Positions 12,437 through 24,535 of a DNA stretch of 64,000 bases are shown here, in pieces (within the stretch, counting starts at the first letter, position 1; each line of letters starts with the position of its first letter). This DNA comes from Misgurnus anguillicaudatus (taxonomy: Eukaryota; Chordata; Actinopteri; Cypriniformes; Cobitidae), in assembly GCF_027580225.2 (NCBI RefSeq), contig NC_073346.2, positions 9,822,001-9,886,000 on the forward strand. Direction: 5' to 3'. The notes beneath the pieces were generated by a model. It saw only the letters and a list, made by a program, of their open reading frames with translations. It was not told the DNA's origin and made no database searches. The translations under genes and the position numbers were made by a program.

Positions 12437-12623
12437 TTATTAAAGTATATTCTTTCTTTCTTTATTCTTTACGCCATTCCAGCATCTATGGCTATATTCA
12501 TGACGAGAGTTTATTCACACAAGTTAATCCAGACACAGGTTGTTTGTCTGACTAACCCAGCCGGGGCTCGAACCGGGGACCTTCTTGCTGTGAGGCAAAA
12601 GTGCTTATTAAAGTATATTCTTT
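12437..12623 (-). mobile_element. SINE-like retroposon, tRNA-derived, with 19-bp TSD
   Basis: Perfect 19-bp direct repeats (12437-12455 and 12605-12623, beginning TTATTAAAGTATATT) flank a 149-bp insert. Read on the minus strand, the insert starts with the 3' half of a tRNA-like sequence containing GGTTCGAGCCCCGGC (a B box and T arm). It continues with unrelated sequence and ends in an A-rich AAGAATAAAGAAAGAAAG tail. The tRNA-like 5' half including the A box is absent, so this copy is 5'-truncated or of an unusual head type. Long perfect duplications plus an A-rich tail indicate LINE-machinery retroposition. Confidence 0.75.
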
Positions 12624-12827
12624 AAGGAGACAGTCAAAGCATACCTTAATGGTGATTGTGTAAATCATATTCACATTAAATGACATACAAAAATGCTAAA
12701 GACATTTGATTTTGTGCCCAGAGAGAGAACCAAAGATTTGTTAAGGGCACCTTGTCTGTGCTAGTAAAATAATCAGAATTTTGAATAAACTAATTTTGGA
12801 CATACAGTATATTAACATGCCTTTAAG

Positions 12828-14110
12828 GGTGTGTTAATATATTGTGTGTCATATTTGGCACTATTAAAACAAACTCTGATGTAACTGCAGGTGGGTTTTG
12901 GTCCGCTTCCAAATGAACTCTGGTGCAGTTCAACTGATATCTGAACGGACTTGGACCAGAGACAGCGCAATGAACCAAAACCAGAATGTGATATCACAAG
13001 ATTTTACAGTGGGATGAACGGTTCAGGAATACACAAAATGAGCAGAGAGCAAACAAGAGGTAAAGAGCCTCATTTACATTTGGTCCATATTGCGATTATG
13101 CTGGAAAGTTTTTAAAATGTTTGGTGATAGTAAATATCTTCATGAGATTTGAGGTGGTAATAATCCCACCCATTTTTATTGAATGCACGAGCATTGTCAC
13201 GGTTATGCGTCTGGACGGAATCTGACTTCCTGTCTCTTTGTTAAATGGTCTGGCTAGTGGCTAAACTTAACTCTGGAACAAATACATCATCAAAAATAAC
13301 AAATGTTTGTAGGGGTGCACCAATAAATGCCGATAAATACACTATTAATACCTCGCTGATAACTATTCTGAAGTGAACATCCGATATTATGCACAGCTAT
13401 TTCATGTACAACAGCTTTTGATCAGTAAGTCCTTATCGATCTGAAATCACTGTTAGTTTGAGTCATTTATAACATACATTTGAAAAAGCAACACTCGTCA
13501 AACGTAATTATTCTTTATTATCATGAAAATACCTGAAAAGGGTTAAAGAACAGCAATATAAATATATCTGGCTTGAGCCATTTCCTGGAGCTGCTTGTCA
13601 TAGCTGCATGTGTATGGTTCTTCGTCTGCAGCGCATATTGAGTTTCTGCACGAGAGCGCCCTCTGGCTTTTGGATGTAGCGGCTTTTTACCGTGATTCAT
13701 TGAGAAGCATAGCAAGCATTATCGACCGATATATCAGTGCACCCCAAAATGTTTTGGTTTCCTGAAGATTAGGGAGATGATGGTTTAGCAGCCGATCTGT
13801 AGTTAACATTGTATAGAGTAATTCAATTTATACAGTAATGTTAGATCCGTGTAGTTTTTGATACGCTTTAGCTTATTTCAACTAGACCGCACAGGTGACA
13901 TTTACTTTCTAAGGCTGCGTCTCAGTTTATCCCACAACGGGCTAAGCCAAACAGATCAAACAGAAACTGAGCGTTGCATTAATCGCATGTTAATAAAATT
14001 TGTGTCGTTAAAATGAATTTATGCCAATGCTTTACTAACGCCTTAATTTTGAAATTTCTTTGTTGGTACAGACCAAAAGAACCAATCTACACCCTAGTAT
14101 GAACACACCG
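12828..14110. mobile_element. Degraded DNA element, split by a hAT
   Basis: The left portion has GGGTGTGTT and GGTTTTGGTCCGC. The right portion has ACCAAAAGAACC and ACACCCTAGTATGAACACACC, words of the same style as 58090-59574. Inverted similarity of the ends is weak. The hAT at 13310-13747 sits inside it. Boundaries are approximate. Confidence 0.4.
13310..13747. mobile_element. Non-autonomous hAT element with near-perfect 8-bp TSD
   Basis: It begins TAGGGGTGCACCAATA and ends GTGCACCCC, inverted termini of hAT type. Flanks AATGTTTG (13302-13309) and AATGTTTT (13748-13755) agree at 7 of 8 positions. The interior from about 13400 to 13735 is homologous to the interiors at 3858-4297 and 49330-49700. 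At 438 bp it is almost the same length as the copy at 3858-4297. Confidence 0.75.
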
Positions 14111-16267
14111 TAAATGCATCTAACAGGTTTTCTTGTAATTACACTTTTTTTAGACAGCAATGAAAAGGTTATTAGTCAGTAACTAAAATGTGGGAATTTA
14201 AAAAATTTGACTTTCGCTGCAAAACCCTCTAAGTGCATGCAGTTTTTTGGTCAAAAAACTTCAGTTCTAGAAAAAAATCGCATCTTTTAGACAAGCGAAA
14301 AGAACAATCACTTGTTGTATTCAGGTCCAAGAGACTCAAGTTTGAATGTTATGATCCACGGTCGTTTCACATTCGTCTTTTGTGCACTTAAAGGACTTTG
14401 CTGAAAAACTGATGTGGCGTTTAATGTGGCTTGAGTTGGATATGGCATGGTCAAAAAATTTTATCTAACCTCACCAAAATGTATTTTACATGCAATGCAC
14501 TTTATAACAGTCTGTATAAAGTTTTGGCTTTCGTGACACTATGACACACATTCATAATTCTAAATAGTCTTGCAAGTAAGTGTTGTTAAATGCAAAGTGT
14601 TTAAATAAATGACTATATAAACTAATAGCTCTTCTACAATTCAATTACATGAAAAGATGCAAAAAAAAAAAAAAACGTAAACAGTCCTATTGACTTTATA
14701 ACCAGCTTAATCTAAAATTTCATTGTTATGATATATTTGTGTTATGCCTTATAGCTACTTTTCTATTTGATGTTGGTTTTAGCCAGTCGTACACAATCAC
14801 CCTAATAATGTATTTAAATTAACTGACTCAGTTAAATTAAGAAACCAATTTATAAGATTAGAAAAAATCCTAATGCAAATAATGCAAAAGTTCATTTCCG
14901 TTCCTGGTATATGACTTGTGCGCCACACAGAGACACAACAGCAGTGATAAGCTGAAATATAACATTCCTTAAAACTCTCTCCGACGTCTTAAGTATCAGC
15001 TAGAACTCAGTTTAGCCTGGAATCAAAACCACAGACGCAGCGTGAAAGTCCCTCGTCTGATCCAACTCGGATGAAAACAGGAATGACTTATAGCCTGTTG
15101 CTCGCACACCTCAGATCTCTTCCGCTAATGTTGCTTCATTCACAGCCGCACAACATCAGTGGTGCGAGGACCTGCGGCGCTTAAAACAAGTCTTTGGCTC
15201 TGTGCCACATCTTCACTGTGTCTCCACAAGCTTTCACCTCGCACGCCTTTCCATTAATCTGCCTCTCGCACTCTTCCCTCCATCCTTTCTTCTCTGAGAA
15301 CCTCGCTGTGCTGAAACGTCTCCAGCGTTTGTTCTTCTTTTTATCCGCTCCTCCCTTCCCTTGCAGGATTAGACGGGATGTTTCTTAAAAGAAACAAAGC
15401 TCTCCGTCTTCAGGCTTGTCATATTCCTCCATATTTCACGACTGCCGTTCCATCCTGAGAGAAAGCGGTGCGTGTGGCAGATGTTTTTATGCTTGTCTTT
15501 GAAGGGCCGTGTTGCAGGAAAGATCAGAAGTTGCACAGGGAGAACAGGACGAACCGTCTCTGCTGTATTCCTTCTGTTCCTGGCTCTCGGGCCTGTCCGT
15601 GTGAGCGTGTCAGAGTTTGTGTCTGTCTGATGGGTTTTGACAGGGTAATGATATTAACATGGTCAGGGTGACAGCGATGAGACGTGGCCTTCAGCGCTGT
15701 GACAGACATCATCATCGTTCTGCTGTGTCTCACCGTGTAAGTGTACAAACCATGACGAGAAAGTCTGTGCTGGCGGCGTAAAGGTGTGATGCATAGGTGC
15801 GAAACATTCATCACAAAGTGTAGTGCTTTTGTGTGAAACTCATTATAAAAAGGAGTGATACAAGGATCTGATCGGGAAAACCTCATTTAGAGCAAATGGA
15901 TGAAATGTACACCTTTGAGAGCGCATCGCTTGTTTTATTATCGTAATGTCAATCGTAAACAGTCTGCAGTTAGTGGCTAATGAACTTTATTACTCAAATA
16001 TTGTTCATTCTGGTTATTATAATAATATTTAATTATTCATTAGACAATGCGGTCTAATATATTGGATTTGTTACTGTTTAAAAGCAATAAATGGCCTGAG
16101 GCTGTGCATTAGAGTCATTCCAACACTGTTTTGCCTGCATTGAGTCACTTAAAATATTACTTAATAAACAAAACGACATAACTCAATCATTTTACAGTTT
16201 ACCTTTCAATAGAGGATACTAAACAATAATATACTCTAGCAGCTCAAATAAGATATTCTGTTGTATA
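14111..16267. other. Unique-looking non-coding DNA
   Basis: Nothing firm was recognised apart from an A15 run (14661-14675). The part from about 15000 to 15890 is less AT-rich and pyrimidine-rich (15190-15370) with open frames on both strands. No frame has both a splice acceptor and donor that persuade me. It could hold regulatory sequence. Confidence 0.4.
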
Positions 16268-17486
16268 CACTGTAAAAAGTGAAAAATTAGATCATCTTCA
16301 CTCCAATTGGTAACACATTAAAATGTAAGCTTTTTCAACTATGTAAAAATTTCAAGTTGTAAAAGCTTACATTTTAATGTGTTACCAATAGGGGTGTGAC
16401 GAGATCTCGCGAGATTAAATATGTATCACGAAATTAATTATTTCTCGGGGAGGTGAAATGCTGGCCATCTCAAACAAAAGGCTGCATCCTTTGGAGGTCG
16501 CATTTGTAGACTGCATACTTCATGAAGACTGTCTTATTACAGAATAATAACAATTATAAAGTTTACTATTATATTAAGTTAATCGTAAATTGTTGTAATA
16601 TGCTGCTTATGACTTGCGAATGTAATGCTCAGTTAAGTGAAATAAACCAGGCTTGATGACGTATGCAGCCTGCATATGCAACCTCCGGAGGATGCAGCTT
16701 TCTGTTTGAGAAACGGTCACTGTCAGCATAAAGTAAAGTTTCTGGCTAAACCTTTTCCAGTGCAGTGTGCATGTGCTTTTTTGTTTGGGCTTCCAATAAT
16801 GTTCGTCTACGGGTTGCGTTTGTCTGTTTTTCAGTGTCAGAAGTGTCTTAGCAGATTAAACCCTCACTCAGAGTTTACATGATTTTTTCTTTGCATGTTC
16901 TTGCTCAAGAATAAAAGTGGCTATATAATTTCTGTAGTAACGAATTGGATAAATATTATAGATTTAAATGGATTTAAACGTTGTTTGGTTAAAAGTAAGC
17001 GGCTAAAGTTTAGATTCTAAAGTGAAAGTAACAAAAGCGAGTCTGTTAGCGCCCCCTGCAAGCATTTGTTATAATACATAATGCTGATTTTTATTTCAAA
17101 GGCTACTTATTACTGTTTACTTGTTTTGATACTTTATTTGAACAAATGATTATTGCATCGTCATTATTATGTAATTTTAAAGGTTATTGCTAAATTATGT
17201 CTATTTTTATTACCAAAAAATATCAAAATACTTCATCATCAATTAGCAAAATAAGTGTTAGGGACAGTCCTTGATTAGTTAAAACATTTCAAAATAATGT
17301 GATTTCAGTTTCCCATTCATTTATTTTATTATTGAGGATTTCTTAAAAAAAATTAAAAATCTTGTCTCGTCTCATTCTCGTGAACCCAATCTCGTGTCTC
17401 GTCTTGTAGATTAAGTGTCTCGTCACACACCTAGTTACCAATTAAAGTAATTTTTTGAGTTGATCCAACTTTTCACTTTTTACAGG
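16268..17486. mobile_element. CACTGTAAAAAGT-type MITE, split by a hAT
   Basis: The left end CACTGTAAAAAGTGAA (16268 onward) is mirrored by TTCACTTTTTACAG near 17472-17485. Inside the left part a further palindrome pairs TTGGTAACACATTAAAATG with CATTTTAATGTGTTACCAA. Minus the 1045-bp insert at 16389-17433 and its duplicated 8 bp, the element is about 165 bp. Confidence 0.7.
16389..17433. mobile_element. Non-autonomous hAT element, perfect 8-bp TSD GTTACCAA
   Basis: Ends are TAGGGGTGTGACGAGA and TCTCGTCACACACCTA, inverted with one or two differences. Perfect duplications GTTACCAA lie at 16381-16388 and 17434-17441. Subterminal CTCG-rich words (ATCTCGCGAGAT, CTCGTCTCATTCTCG) are present. A block of about 220 bp (16480-16700, with ATGACTTGCGAATGTAATGC) also occurs at 45361-45600. 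The 68-codon frame at 16676-16882 is not transposase-like. Confidence 0.88.
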
Positions 17487-17509
17487 CGTTTATGAACCTT
17501 AACTTAGTA

Positions 17510-18039
17510 AATATTAAAGTATACTACAATACTTAATATATTAAAGTGCACTACGGTACTTACTATATTAAAATATACTGCAATACATAATATATTAAAG
17601 TATTCCACAGTACTTTCTATATTGAAATATTCTGCAATACTTAATATATTTAAGTATACTACAGTATTTATTATGTTAAAGTATAACTACTATATTTAAA
17701 TATACTACAATACTTAATATATTCACTCATAACCCATGCTGGGTTATTTTAACCCAACTGGTGGGTTATTATACCCCATGGTTGCATAAAAACAACCAAA
17801 CATTGGGTTATTTTTAACTCAGCATGGGGTAATTTTTAACCCAGCACGTGTTCTGTCCAATATTTACCCATTATTTTTGGAGTGTTAAAGTATACTACAG
17901 TATTTCATATATCAAAGTATTCCAGAACTTACTATATTAAAATATACTACAATACTTACTATAATAAAGTACACTATAGTATTTATTATATGAAAGTATT
18001 CTACAGTACTTACTAACTATATTAAAATATACAACAAAA
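17510..18039. repeat. AT-rich minisatellite, unit about 26-27 bp
   Basis: A motif like TATATTAAAGTATACTACAG, with a short variable linker, recurs with drift across this interval, interrupted by the MITE at 17724-17885. The array resumes at 19661-19800 beyond the hAT at 18040-19660, showing that the elements inserted into a pre-existing array. Confidence 0.8.
17724..17885. mobile_element. AACCCA-type MITE inside the minisatellite
   Basis: Repeated AACCCA/TGGGTT words in inverted order (AACCCATGCTGGGTTATTTT near the left, TTTTTAACCCAGCACG near the right) fill the 160-bp element, which ends GTTCTGTCCAATATTTACCC then GGAGTGT. The same family forms the host at 47981-49026 and a decayed copy at 11351-11467. 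Confidence 0.75.
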
Positions 18040-18117
18040 TAGGGCTGCATGTTTATGACAAAAATCACAATTGTTGATTATTCACCTTGATATTGTAATT
18101 GCGATTTATAATGCAGA

Positions 18118-19325
18118 TTAAAGGTGCCCTTCCTCTGTCGTTTTTATTGTTTTATACTGTTGTCTGAGGGTCTACTCATGACGTTTGCATGGTTTTTACA
18201 TCCAAAAACATCAAAAGCAATAAGTAATAGGCCATTTTGTACCCTGGCTTTAAGGCTGGTTAGACAAATTATCCGTTTTAATGTGCGGGCTGCATTGACG
18301 ACTTGAAAGTAAACGTCCACTGCTATGATTGGATAACAGTTTTTCGTTCAAACTAACTTTCAATTTAATCTCTTGTGCAATCAGTTTAATGTTAAGTGAG
18401 TGTCTTAAGACACAGTGTCTTTCTTACACACGCATATTTTATCATAAACCCTTTTGACACACACGCGCGTGTCTTTTATCGTAAACCCACGCACAAAAAC
18501 GTGTCTTTTATCGTAAACCCTTTCGATGCGAATGTAACAGTGCACGCACACACAAACACACACACGTCTTTAACATAAACCCTTTCGACGCGCGTGTAAC
18601 GAACGCACAAACACACACATGTGTCTTATCACATTCGATGCGTGTGCATCATGAATTTGCGTGAATCGCGTCCCTCTGAAGAGAAGTCCCGGCCGCAACT
18701 CATAGTGACACATAGTACTAAAGTGTTTTACTCGCACCACACGCGTGTCTTTTATCATAAACCCTTTCAACGTGTGTGCAGCATGAATTCGCATCCCTCG
18801 GAAGAGAAAACACCGGCCGCCACAGTGACACATAGTACTAAAGTGTTTTACTCACATAAGCTGCGACATTCTGTCCGGATCCAATATTGATAGAGGAGCA
18901 TTGCTTTTTAATCGCAGTCTCTCTTCAAATCCAGCGCTCTTCTGAACATCCAAACATGTAGCAACTGTAATGATTCCCTCGTTTAATAGGAATGATGTCT
19001 CTCGACGACAAACAATAGCCCGAATACGGTACGGTTGACGTTTAGCCATCCTTGCTGTAACTTGTTATGAAAACTAACTCAACCACACGTATTATGTGGG
19101 CGCGGTCTGAACTTGAAGAGCTCATGAATAGTAATGACCTCGATCAGTTCCACATCACACTGATAAGCTTTTCAAACTGACCTGATTTCTCCACTTATTT
19201 GGCTAGAGCTGACAGAGGAGGTGGAAGTTAATTTTCACATTCACGACACAACACAAACACATATGGACCTAACACATATCAAAAAATACAAGTAAAAACG
19301 GATTTATGTGGAAGGGCCTCTTTAA
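18118..19325. mobile_element. TTAA-bounded element (TTAAAGGTGCCCTTCC ends) carrying a satellite
   Basis: The left end is TTAAAGGTGCCCTTCC; the right end GGAAGGGCCTCTTTAA is its inverted copy with small differences. Both contain TTAA, the target duplicated by piggyBac- and Kolobok-like elements. The interior holds the tandem block at 18395-18870 and no transposase. It is nested in the hAT at 18040-19660. Confidence 0.75.
18395..18870. repeat. Internal tandem repeat (GTGTCTTTTATCATAAACCC motif)
   Basis: A block like GTGTCTTTTATCGTAAACCC followed by a CpG-rich ACGCGTGT segment recurs at least five times with variable spacing. In addition a longer segment is duplicated with 120-bp spacing: AGTGACACATAGTACTAAAG occurs at 18704 and 18824. 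The array lies wholly within the TTAA element. Confidence 0.75.
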
Positions 19326-19660
19326 TACATAATTTTTACATTGAAGTTTAAAAAAGTTTTATAACTTTTTGTGAAGAGCTGCATGGTAAATTCTAACCAT
19401 TTAAAACGAGAAAATATAATGTAAATAACAAATAATTATAAATTATGTTGTTAGTAAAAAAAATCCTAAATTAATGGCTAAAGGACACGTGAACTTATCA
19501 ATTTTAAAATCTCTGATTTAACACTTTATTTGGTGTGCAGACCACATTGGCCAGAAATGAGCACAAATAAACAGGCTGCAAATAATGCATTTGCAATTAT
19601 GTAATTGTTTCACCTGTAATTGTAATCCAGATTCGTTTTTCAATTAATTGTGTAGCCGTA

Positions 19661-19800
19661 CTACAGTATTTACTATATTCAACTATACTACAATAGTTTC
19701 AATAGTAATGTATACTACAATACTTATTACACTATATTAAAGTATAAAACAGTATTTACTTCAGTTTATCAATTCACTACAATAGTATATTCCTAAACCA
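19661..19800. repeat. Continuation of the 26-27-bp AT-rich minisatellite
   Basis: CTACAGTATTTACTATATTCAAC and following units match the array at 17510-18039. It is displaced by insertion of the 1.6-kb element between them. Confidence 0.7.
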
Positions 19801-20025
19801 ATTTTTTTGCCACAAAGAGACTCCTACAAACCACTGTAACCATGTTTTTATGATAAAATACTAGCCTATACAATAGTTAGTACAATTATTGTTACTATCA
19901 CACATACTGCATGTACAAGGCACTACTGAAACTCTGCGTGATAAGTACCTGCTGGAGACCATCTCTCATTTATGACACTGCAAATGTAGAAATGTGGGCC
20001 TGGGGCACTTTCATATAATCTCAGC

Positions 20026-20027
<2 letters not shown>

Positions 20028-20104
<77 letters not shown>
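20028..20104. repeat. (CA)n microsatellite
   Basis: Uninterrupted CA dinucleotides for about 77 bp. Confidence 0.97.
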
Positions 20105-20108
<4 letters not shown>

Positions 20109-21547
20109 TCTTTTCAGTTGTGTGTTTAAATTAGCCATTAATCTCAGAGACAGACAGATCAGAGAGAGCTGGAGGCTCTCATCTCCTTTGATTTTTTTAG
20201 TACTACATTAAAGACTTTGTAACTTCTTGCAAAGCTTAAACTACATCACGCATGCTAGTATTAACCTGCAAAATCAGTTCACCTTGAAAATCAAATGTAG
20301 TATGTGACCCTGTCTGTAAAACCCAGTCTAAAGTCTCATTATCTAATTATAAGATTGGGAAGTTTGATTTGAATCATTGATTTCAAGCTTTGACATGACC
20401 TCACTCAATCAATAGATATCAAGGTTATATTTTTACAGAATGTCCTTATATATACATACATACATACATGCATACATATTTATGCAAAATATTGCACACT
20501 TAATCTATGATTGTTTTACAGGATAGAGAATTAAAAAGCAGGAGTGTTAAAAGTGTGGGACAAGTAGCTCAGATTCTTCTGTCTAGACGTCTTTTCATCC
20601 TACTGTTGAGGATTTAACGTTCCTCTAGGCATGAAGCCATATTTGCTTCAAGAAAGCTCTCTGTTTGAAGAACACAGGAGCCAGAAAACAGACTTGGGTT
20701 TTCCCCCAATGGGCTGAAGACCAGCGGCTTTGCCTCTATACTAGGGTCTCTATAGGTCCACGTCTCCTCCTAGACCTGCTGAATCTGAAAGGCCCTGACC
20801 CCAGCGAGAGCACAATCTATTGAGAACAAAGAGCTGGAAGCTCTGCAGAGCTCTGCTAAACATGTGCAGGATACTTCTGGCCCTCGGACAAACACAACAA
20901 ATCCCCACGTTTGAATATGTAGGGCAGCTCCAAGCCTAAAGGCACTGTGGGGTTGTATTTAAGAATCATTTGGAGTTTTTAAGTTTTTGTTTTGGCTTTA
21001 AAACTTGATTATCTCAAAGCACAGTCACATTCCCGGGGAAATTATGACCCAGAATTCAATTTAGAGACGACAGTGGCCACACATCAGCAGAAAATACCCG
21101 ACTACAGATGTTCATTAACAGTTGGTCTTGTCTTAAAATGCACCTCAAAACAAGCAAAAACAACTCATCTGCATCTGCCTGCGAGCTCTGTGGGTTAACA
21201 AAATCCTGCGCTAGCAGACCAGATCCAGTTGGTACAGACATCTGTACTGAAGCGTTGATGTATGAGAGCCTCATCTATTTTGTGAATATAGTCACGACTA
21301 AAAAAGGTTATGGGTACTTACCACATAATAATAATTATTCGTATTGTTCAAGTATACATGTTTAATACTTTTTTTTCAAAAATCATTAAATGCATTATTA
21401 AAATACATAGTCTGTGATATGTAAACAGGTACAAAAAAAAAACAACTATGATTAATTTATAAATGTGATACAAAACTAGGTCAGTGAGGTGGTAAAGTAT
21501 CATGAATAAACTGTGACTATTGACCATTCAGCATCCACAAAGTCCCT
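20105..21547. other. Unique-looking non-coding DNA, partly GC-richer
   Basis: Contains a TACA tetranucleotide run at about 20450-20478. The stretch 20560-20960 is less AT-rich and has no repeat structure that I can see, so it is a possible single-copy regulatory region. Overlapping opposed frames at 20992-21365 have no splice support. Confidence 0.4.
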
Positions 21548-22216
21548 TTAAAGGTGCCAAAGAATGCATTGAAACAATATGTTTGTTTTCTGATATCTAC
21601 ATAGAAGGTATTTGACTTTATTAAGTGCAAAAAATATCCAGAAATGTTTTTACATGTCCATTTACAACACTAGGATTTGCTCTTAGAATGAAATGTTCTA
21701 TTATTACCTTATTTGAAAGTGTCCTGAATAATAATGTTGAGCTCTGCTCTGATTGGCTGTTTTACAGAGCAGCTCAGTTCAGTAGCTCGATGTGTGTGTG
21801 TAAACAGACCTTCAGTTTGGGGCCTGTATCAGACAAAGATGCAAAATTTGAACAATAATTAATTATTCTAAGATTGTTAATGGACATTTCTAAGTGTTAA
21901 GCTTGTGTTTTGTCAATATGGACCTGTAAAACGTAACTGTAACGTCAATAGTAGAACTTCAGCCTAAACGCTAGTATATAGCATTAACTAACATATAGCA
22001 CTAATTTAGCAGTCACAACTTTGTTTTTAGCATTGTAACAACACTGTACTTAATTTAAATGTGTAATTTAATGTTGGGGCGAACATCTCGACTGTAACGT
22101 CACAGTTAGTGTTTTGCATGCACAAGATTTACACAAGATTTACATCAGTCTACAGAACTCTTATTATTCATCTTTGCCTAGAAAAAATACGGTTTTACAT
22201 TCTATGGCACCTTTAA
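21548..22216. mobile_element. TTAA-bounded MITE (TTAAAGGTGCCA ends)
   Basis: The left end TTAAAGGTGCCAAAGAATG is the inverted copy of the right end CATTCTATGGCACCTTTAA, with TTAA at both limits (21548-21551 and 22213-22216). It is 669 bp with no transposase. The 77-codon frame at 21625-21858 is internal repeat sequence and not a gene. Confidence 0.85.
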
Positions 22217-24175
22217 GAAAGTCGCACCAGTAGGCGGCCATGTTTGCAATCCCCTACACAGTTATTTTTCTGAAACAGTGTGCTAAAAAATGTATTATTT
22301 CTGACCAACAATTAAACCTGACATCAAATGTACCATAACATTTGTTTTATAAGCACACATTGAACTAAAAACACCTTTATTCAAGGTTGTTTCAGTTACT
22401 GCGAACAGCTTAGCAAGCGCCTCATTGCGACTCTGTAAAGGGCCCCTCTCCCACAGACAATCATCAGTCTTTATCAAATGATGATTGGTTCTTTTAACTG
22501 AAATGCGGGACTTCTGTCACCAGATCGGCCATATTGAGTGTTGAATTGTCTCCTATTAATTGTAATAACAGTGCACAATCGTGTTATACCCAACATTTTT
22601 GGCATCCAGCACTATAACTATTCATTTTATAATATTAATTTGAGATATGTTTTAATATTTAAAGACAGATATTTTATTTATATCTGTAAAATAATGTCCA
22701 TAGGTATAATTTCTTTACTTGAAACGATACAAGTCAGCGGTTTACATGAATGATCTTCGAATATTAAATGTTTTACCACATTTGCAACATACAAGCATGT
22801 AAGAGAGAGCGAGAGACCAAATATATGAATGTGTGTGTGTGAGAAAGAGAGAGACAGAGTGAACGGATAAAAGCAGATGGTGAGGGATGAGATGGATCGA
22901 TTTTATGAGGGGTCTAAACTGGAGAAATGCAGATTCCTGTCAGCCTGTTAAACCACACTACCATTTTTTACCACATTGTAATCGACTCCTGATGATGTAA
23001 TCCTTTATGGCCATTAAAAAGCATAGTAAGAGAGAAGACAAAGACTTAAACAGAAATGTTTTTGCCATGCACTGCTGAAAGTACAGGCAAGTATTTCAAC
23101 CCCTGAGATCTATTGAGATACAGTTTAACTCAAATAGTGACGTATGCCTTTATAATATGAAAAACAGCCGTGTTTCAGTGTACTTTAAAACATATTTTGG
23201 GTGAACTGTTTCTTTAAGAACATGAAACTATCGGAAAATTACAAGATTACACAACAATAAACACACAATTAAGTTCCTTTGAGCATCTCAAAATGATAAC
23301 AGCGACTAATAACAATATCGTTAGAGACTTACAATCAAGAAAACTGAATATGAACGCCAGAAAATTGCCTTTTTAGTCCTGACGTGCTGTGAGATTGGAC
23401 TAATAATGCTCAGTAATACACTTTATAATAGATAATCACAGCTGGGACCCGGATCTGCCTTAATGATAATTGTGGTGGAAGTCAATTATGTGTTCTTTGG
23501 AAAATAAGCCAACAATGAACTGTCTTCGAACCCTAACTCAACTCATGTGTGACAATACCAAATAAAAATCTAGGTTTTACAAGATTTAAATTGTGTATGA
23601 GCAAACAGCAGCACACCTACAGCAATATAAAAGAACACTAACACACAAACACACACGTGGTGGTTTACTATTCGGTGTGGGCTGCGCAGATAAGGTACGT
23701 TTCTGAGGCCGCTGGGATACTAAGCGCTGACGCTTCTTGTGATGCAGATAAGTTGAGGTCAGAGGCAAGGGATCCTCTCAAATCCCTCTTAAAAGCACAC
23801 CCGGGTGGGCGGCACACAGAGGCATTGTGGGGGATTCTGGAAATTAAGTTTGGATTCCTCAAAGGCAAATGCAAATATATAATCACATAAGCCATTTTAT
23901 CAAATAATTTAAAAATAAATAACAAGCTTACATTTTAAAGAATAATCTCTAATGTAACACATTTGTTTACATTTGTTTGTTACACTATACTTGGTATAAT
24001 GATACTCTGACAGACATGTTAGATGAGTTCAGCAAGATCAGTTTGGAGCCACTGAGGATGAGTTGGAACAGCATGATAAAAACAACATGAGGTTCCTATA
24101 ACAATGTCTTAACTAATTAAGAATCACACATTTTCACTAAATCAAACACACCCTTTAAAAAGAACTATCAATCAA

Positions 24176-24177
<2 letters not shown>
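22217..24177. other. Unassigned non-coding DNA
   Basis: Right after the MITE, GTCGCACCAGTAGGCGGCCATG (22220) and CAGATCGGCCATATTGAG (about 22521) suggest another decayed element at 22217-22540. A fragment ending GGGTGAACTGTTTCTTTAAG near 23200 resembles a common MITE tail. No exon signals recognised. Confidence 0.4.
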
Positions 24178-24233
<56 letters not shown>

Positions 24234-24241
24234 GAGAGAGA
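24178..24241. repeat. (GA)n microsatellite
   Basis: About 64 bp of AG dinucleotides with a single interruption (AGACAG). Confidence 0.97.
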
Positions 24242-24535
24242 TGGAGTCTCACAATGACTGACACAGCAAAGCTATTGCTGTGGGCTATGGTTTGTAAGTA
24301 GTAGTGAGGCGCTGGTCTTAATATTATGAGAGAGTTTCAAATTAAAAAAACAAAAATCTCACTGGCACCTCAAAATGTTCTGTGACAATGAAGGTCCTTA
24401 CGTGTCTTGCATTTAATTGTCTGATTGCCCTAATTCTGAAGTACATGATTACATGGCGAGTGTAAATGCCAGTTTTTATTTTTTGGATTTAAAAAAATAA
24501 TAATTCACTATTTGTTCTGCTAAATCTGGTGAGAA

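Larger units (their letters stand above)
18040..19660. mobile_element. hAT-like element, split by a TTAA element
   Basis: It starts TAGGGCTGCATG followed by ACAAAAATCACAATTGTTG. It ends with CAATTAATTGTGTAGCCGTA, a diverged inverted terminus. Flanks CAACAAAA and CTACAGTA agree at only 5 of 8, so the duplication is eroded or masked by the surrounding tandem repeat. Without the 1.2-kb insert it is about 410 bp. Confidence 0.6.

Noticed and set aside
12541..12600. Functional tRNA gene
   Set aside because: Only the T-arm half is present, with no acceptor 5' strand, D arm or A box, and the piece lies within a retroposon with 19-bp duplications.
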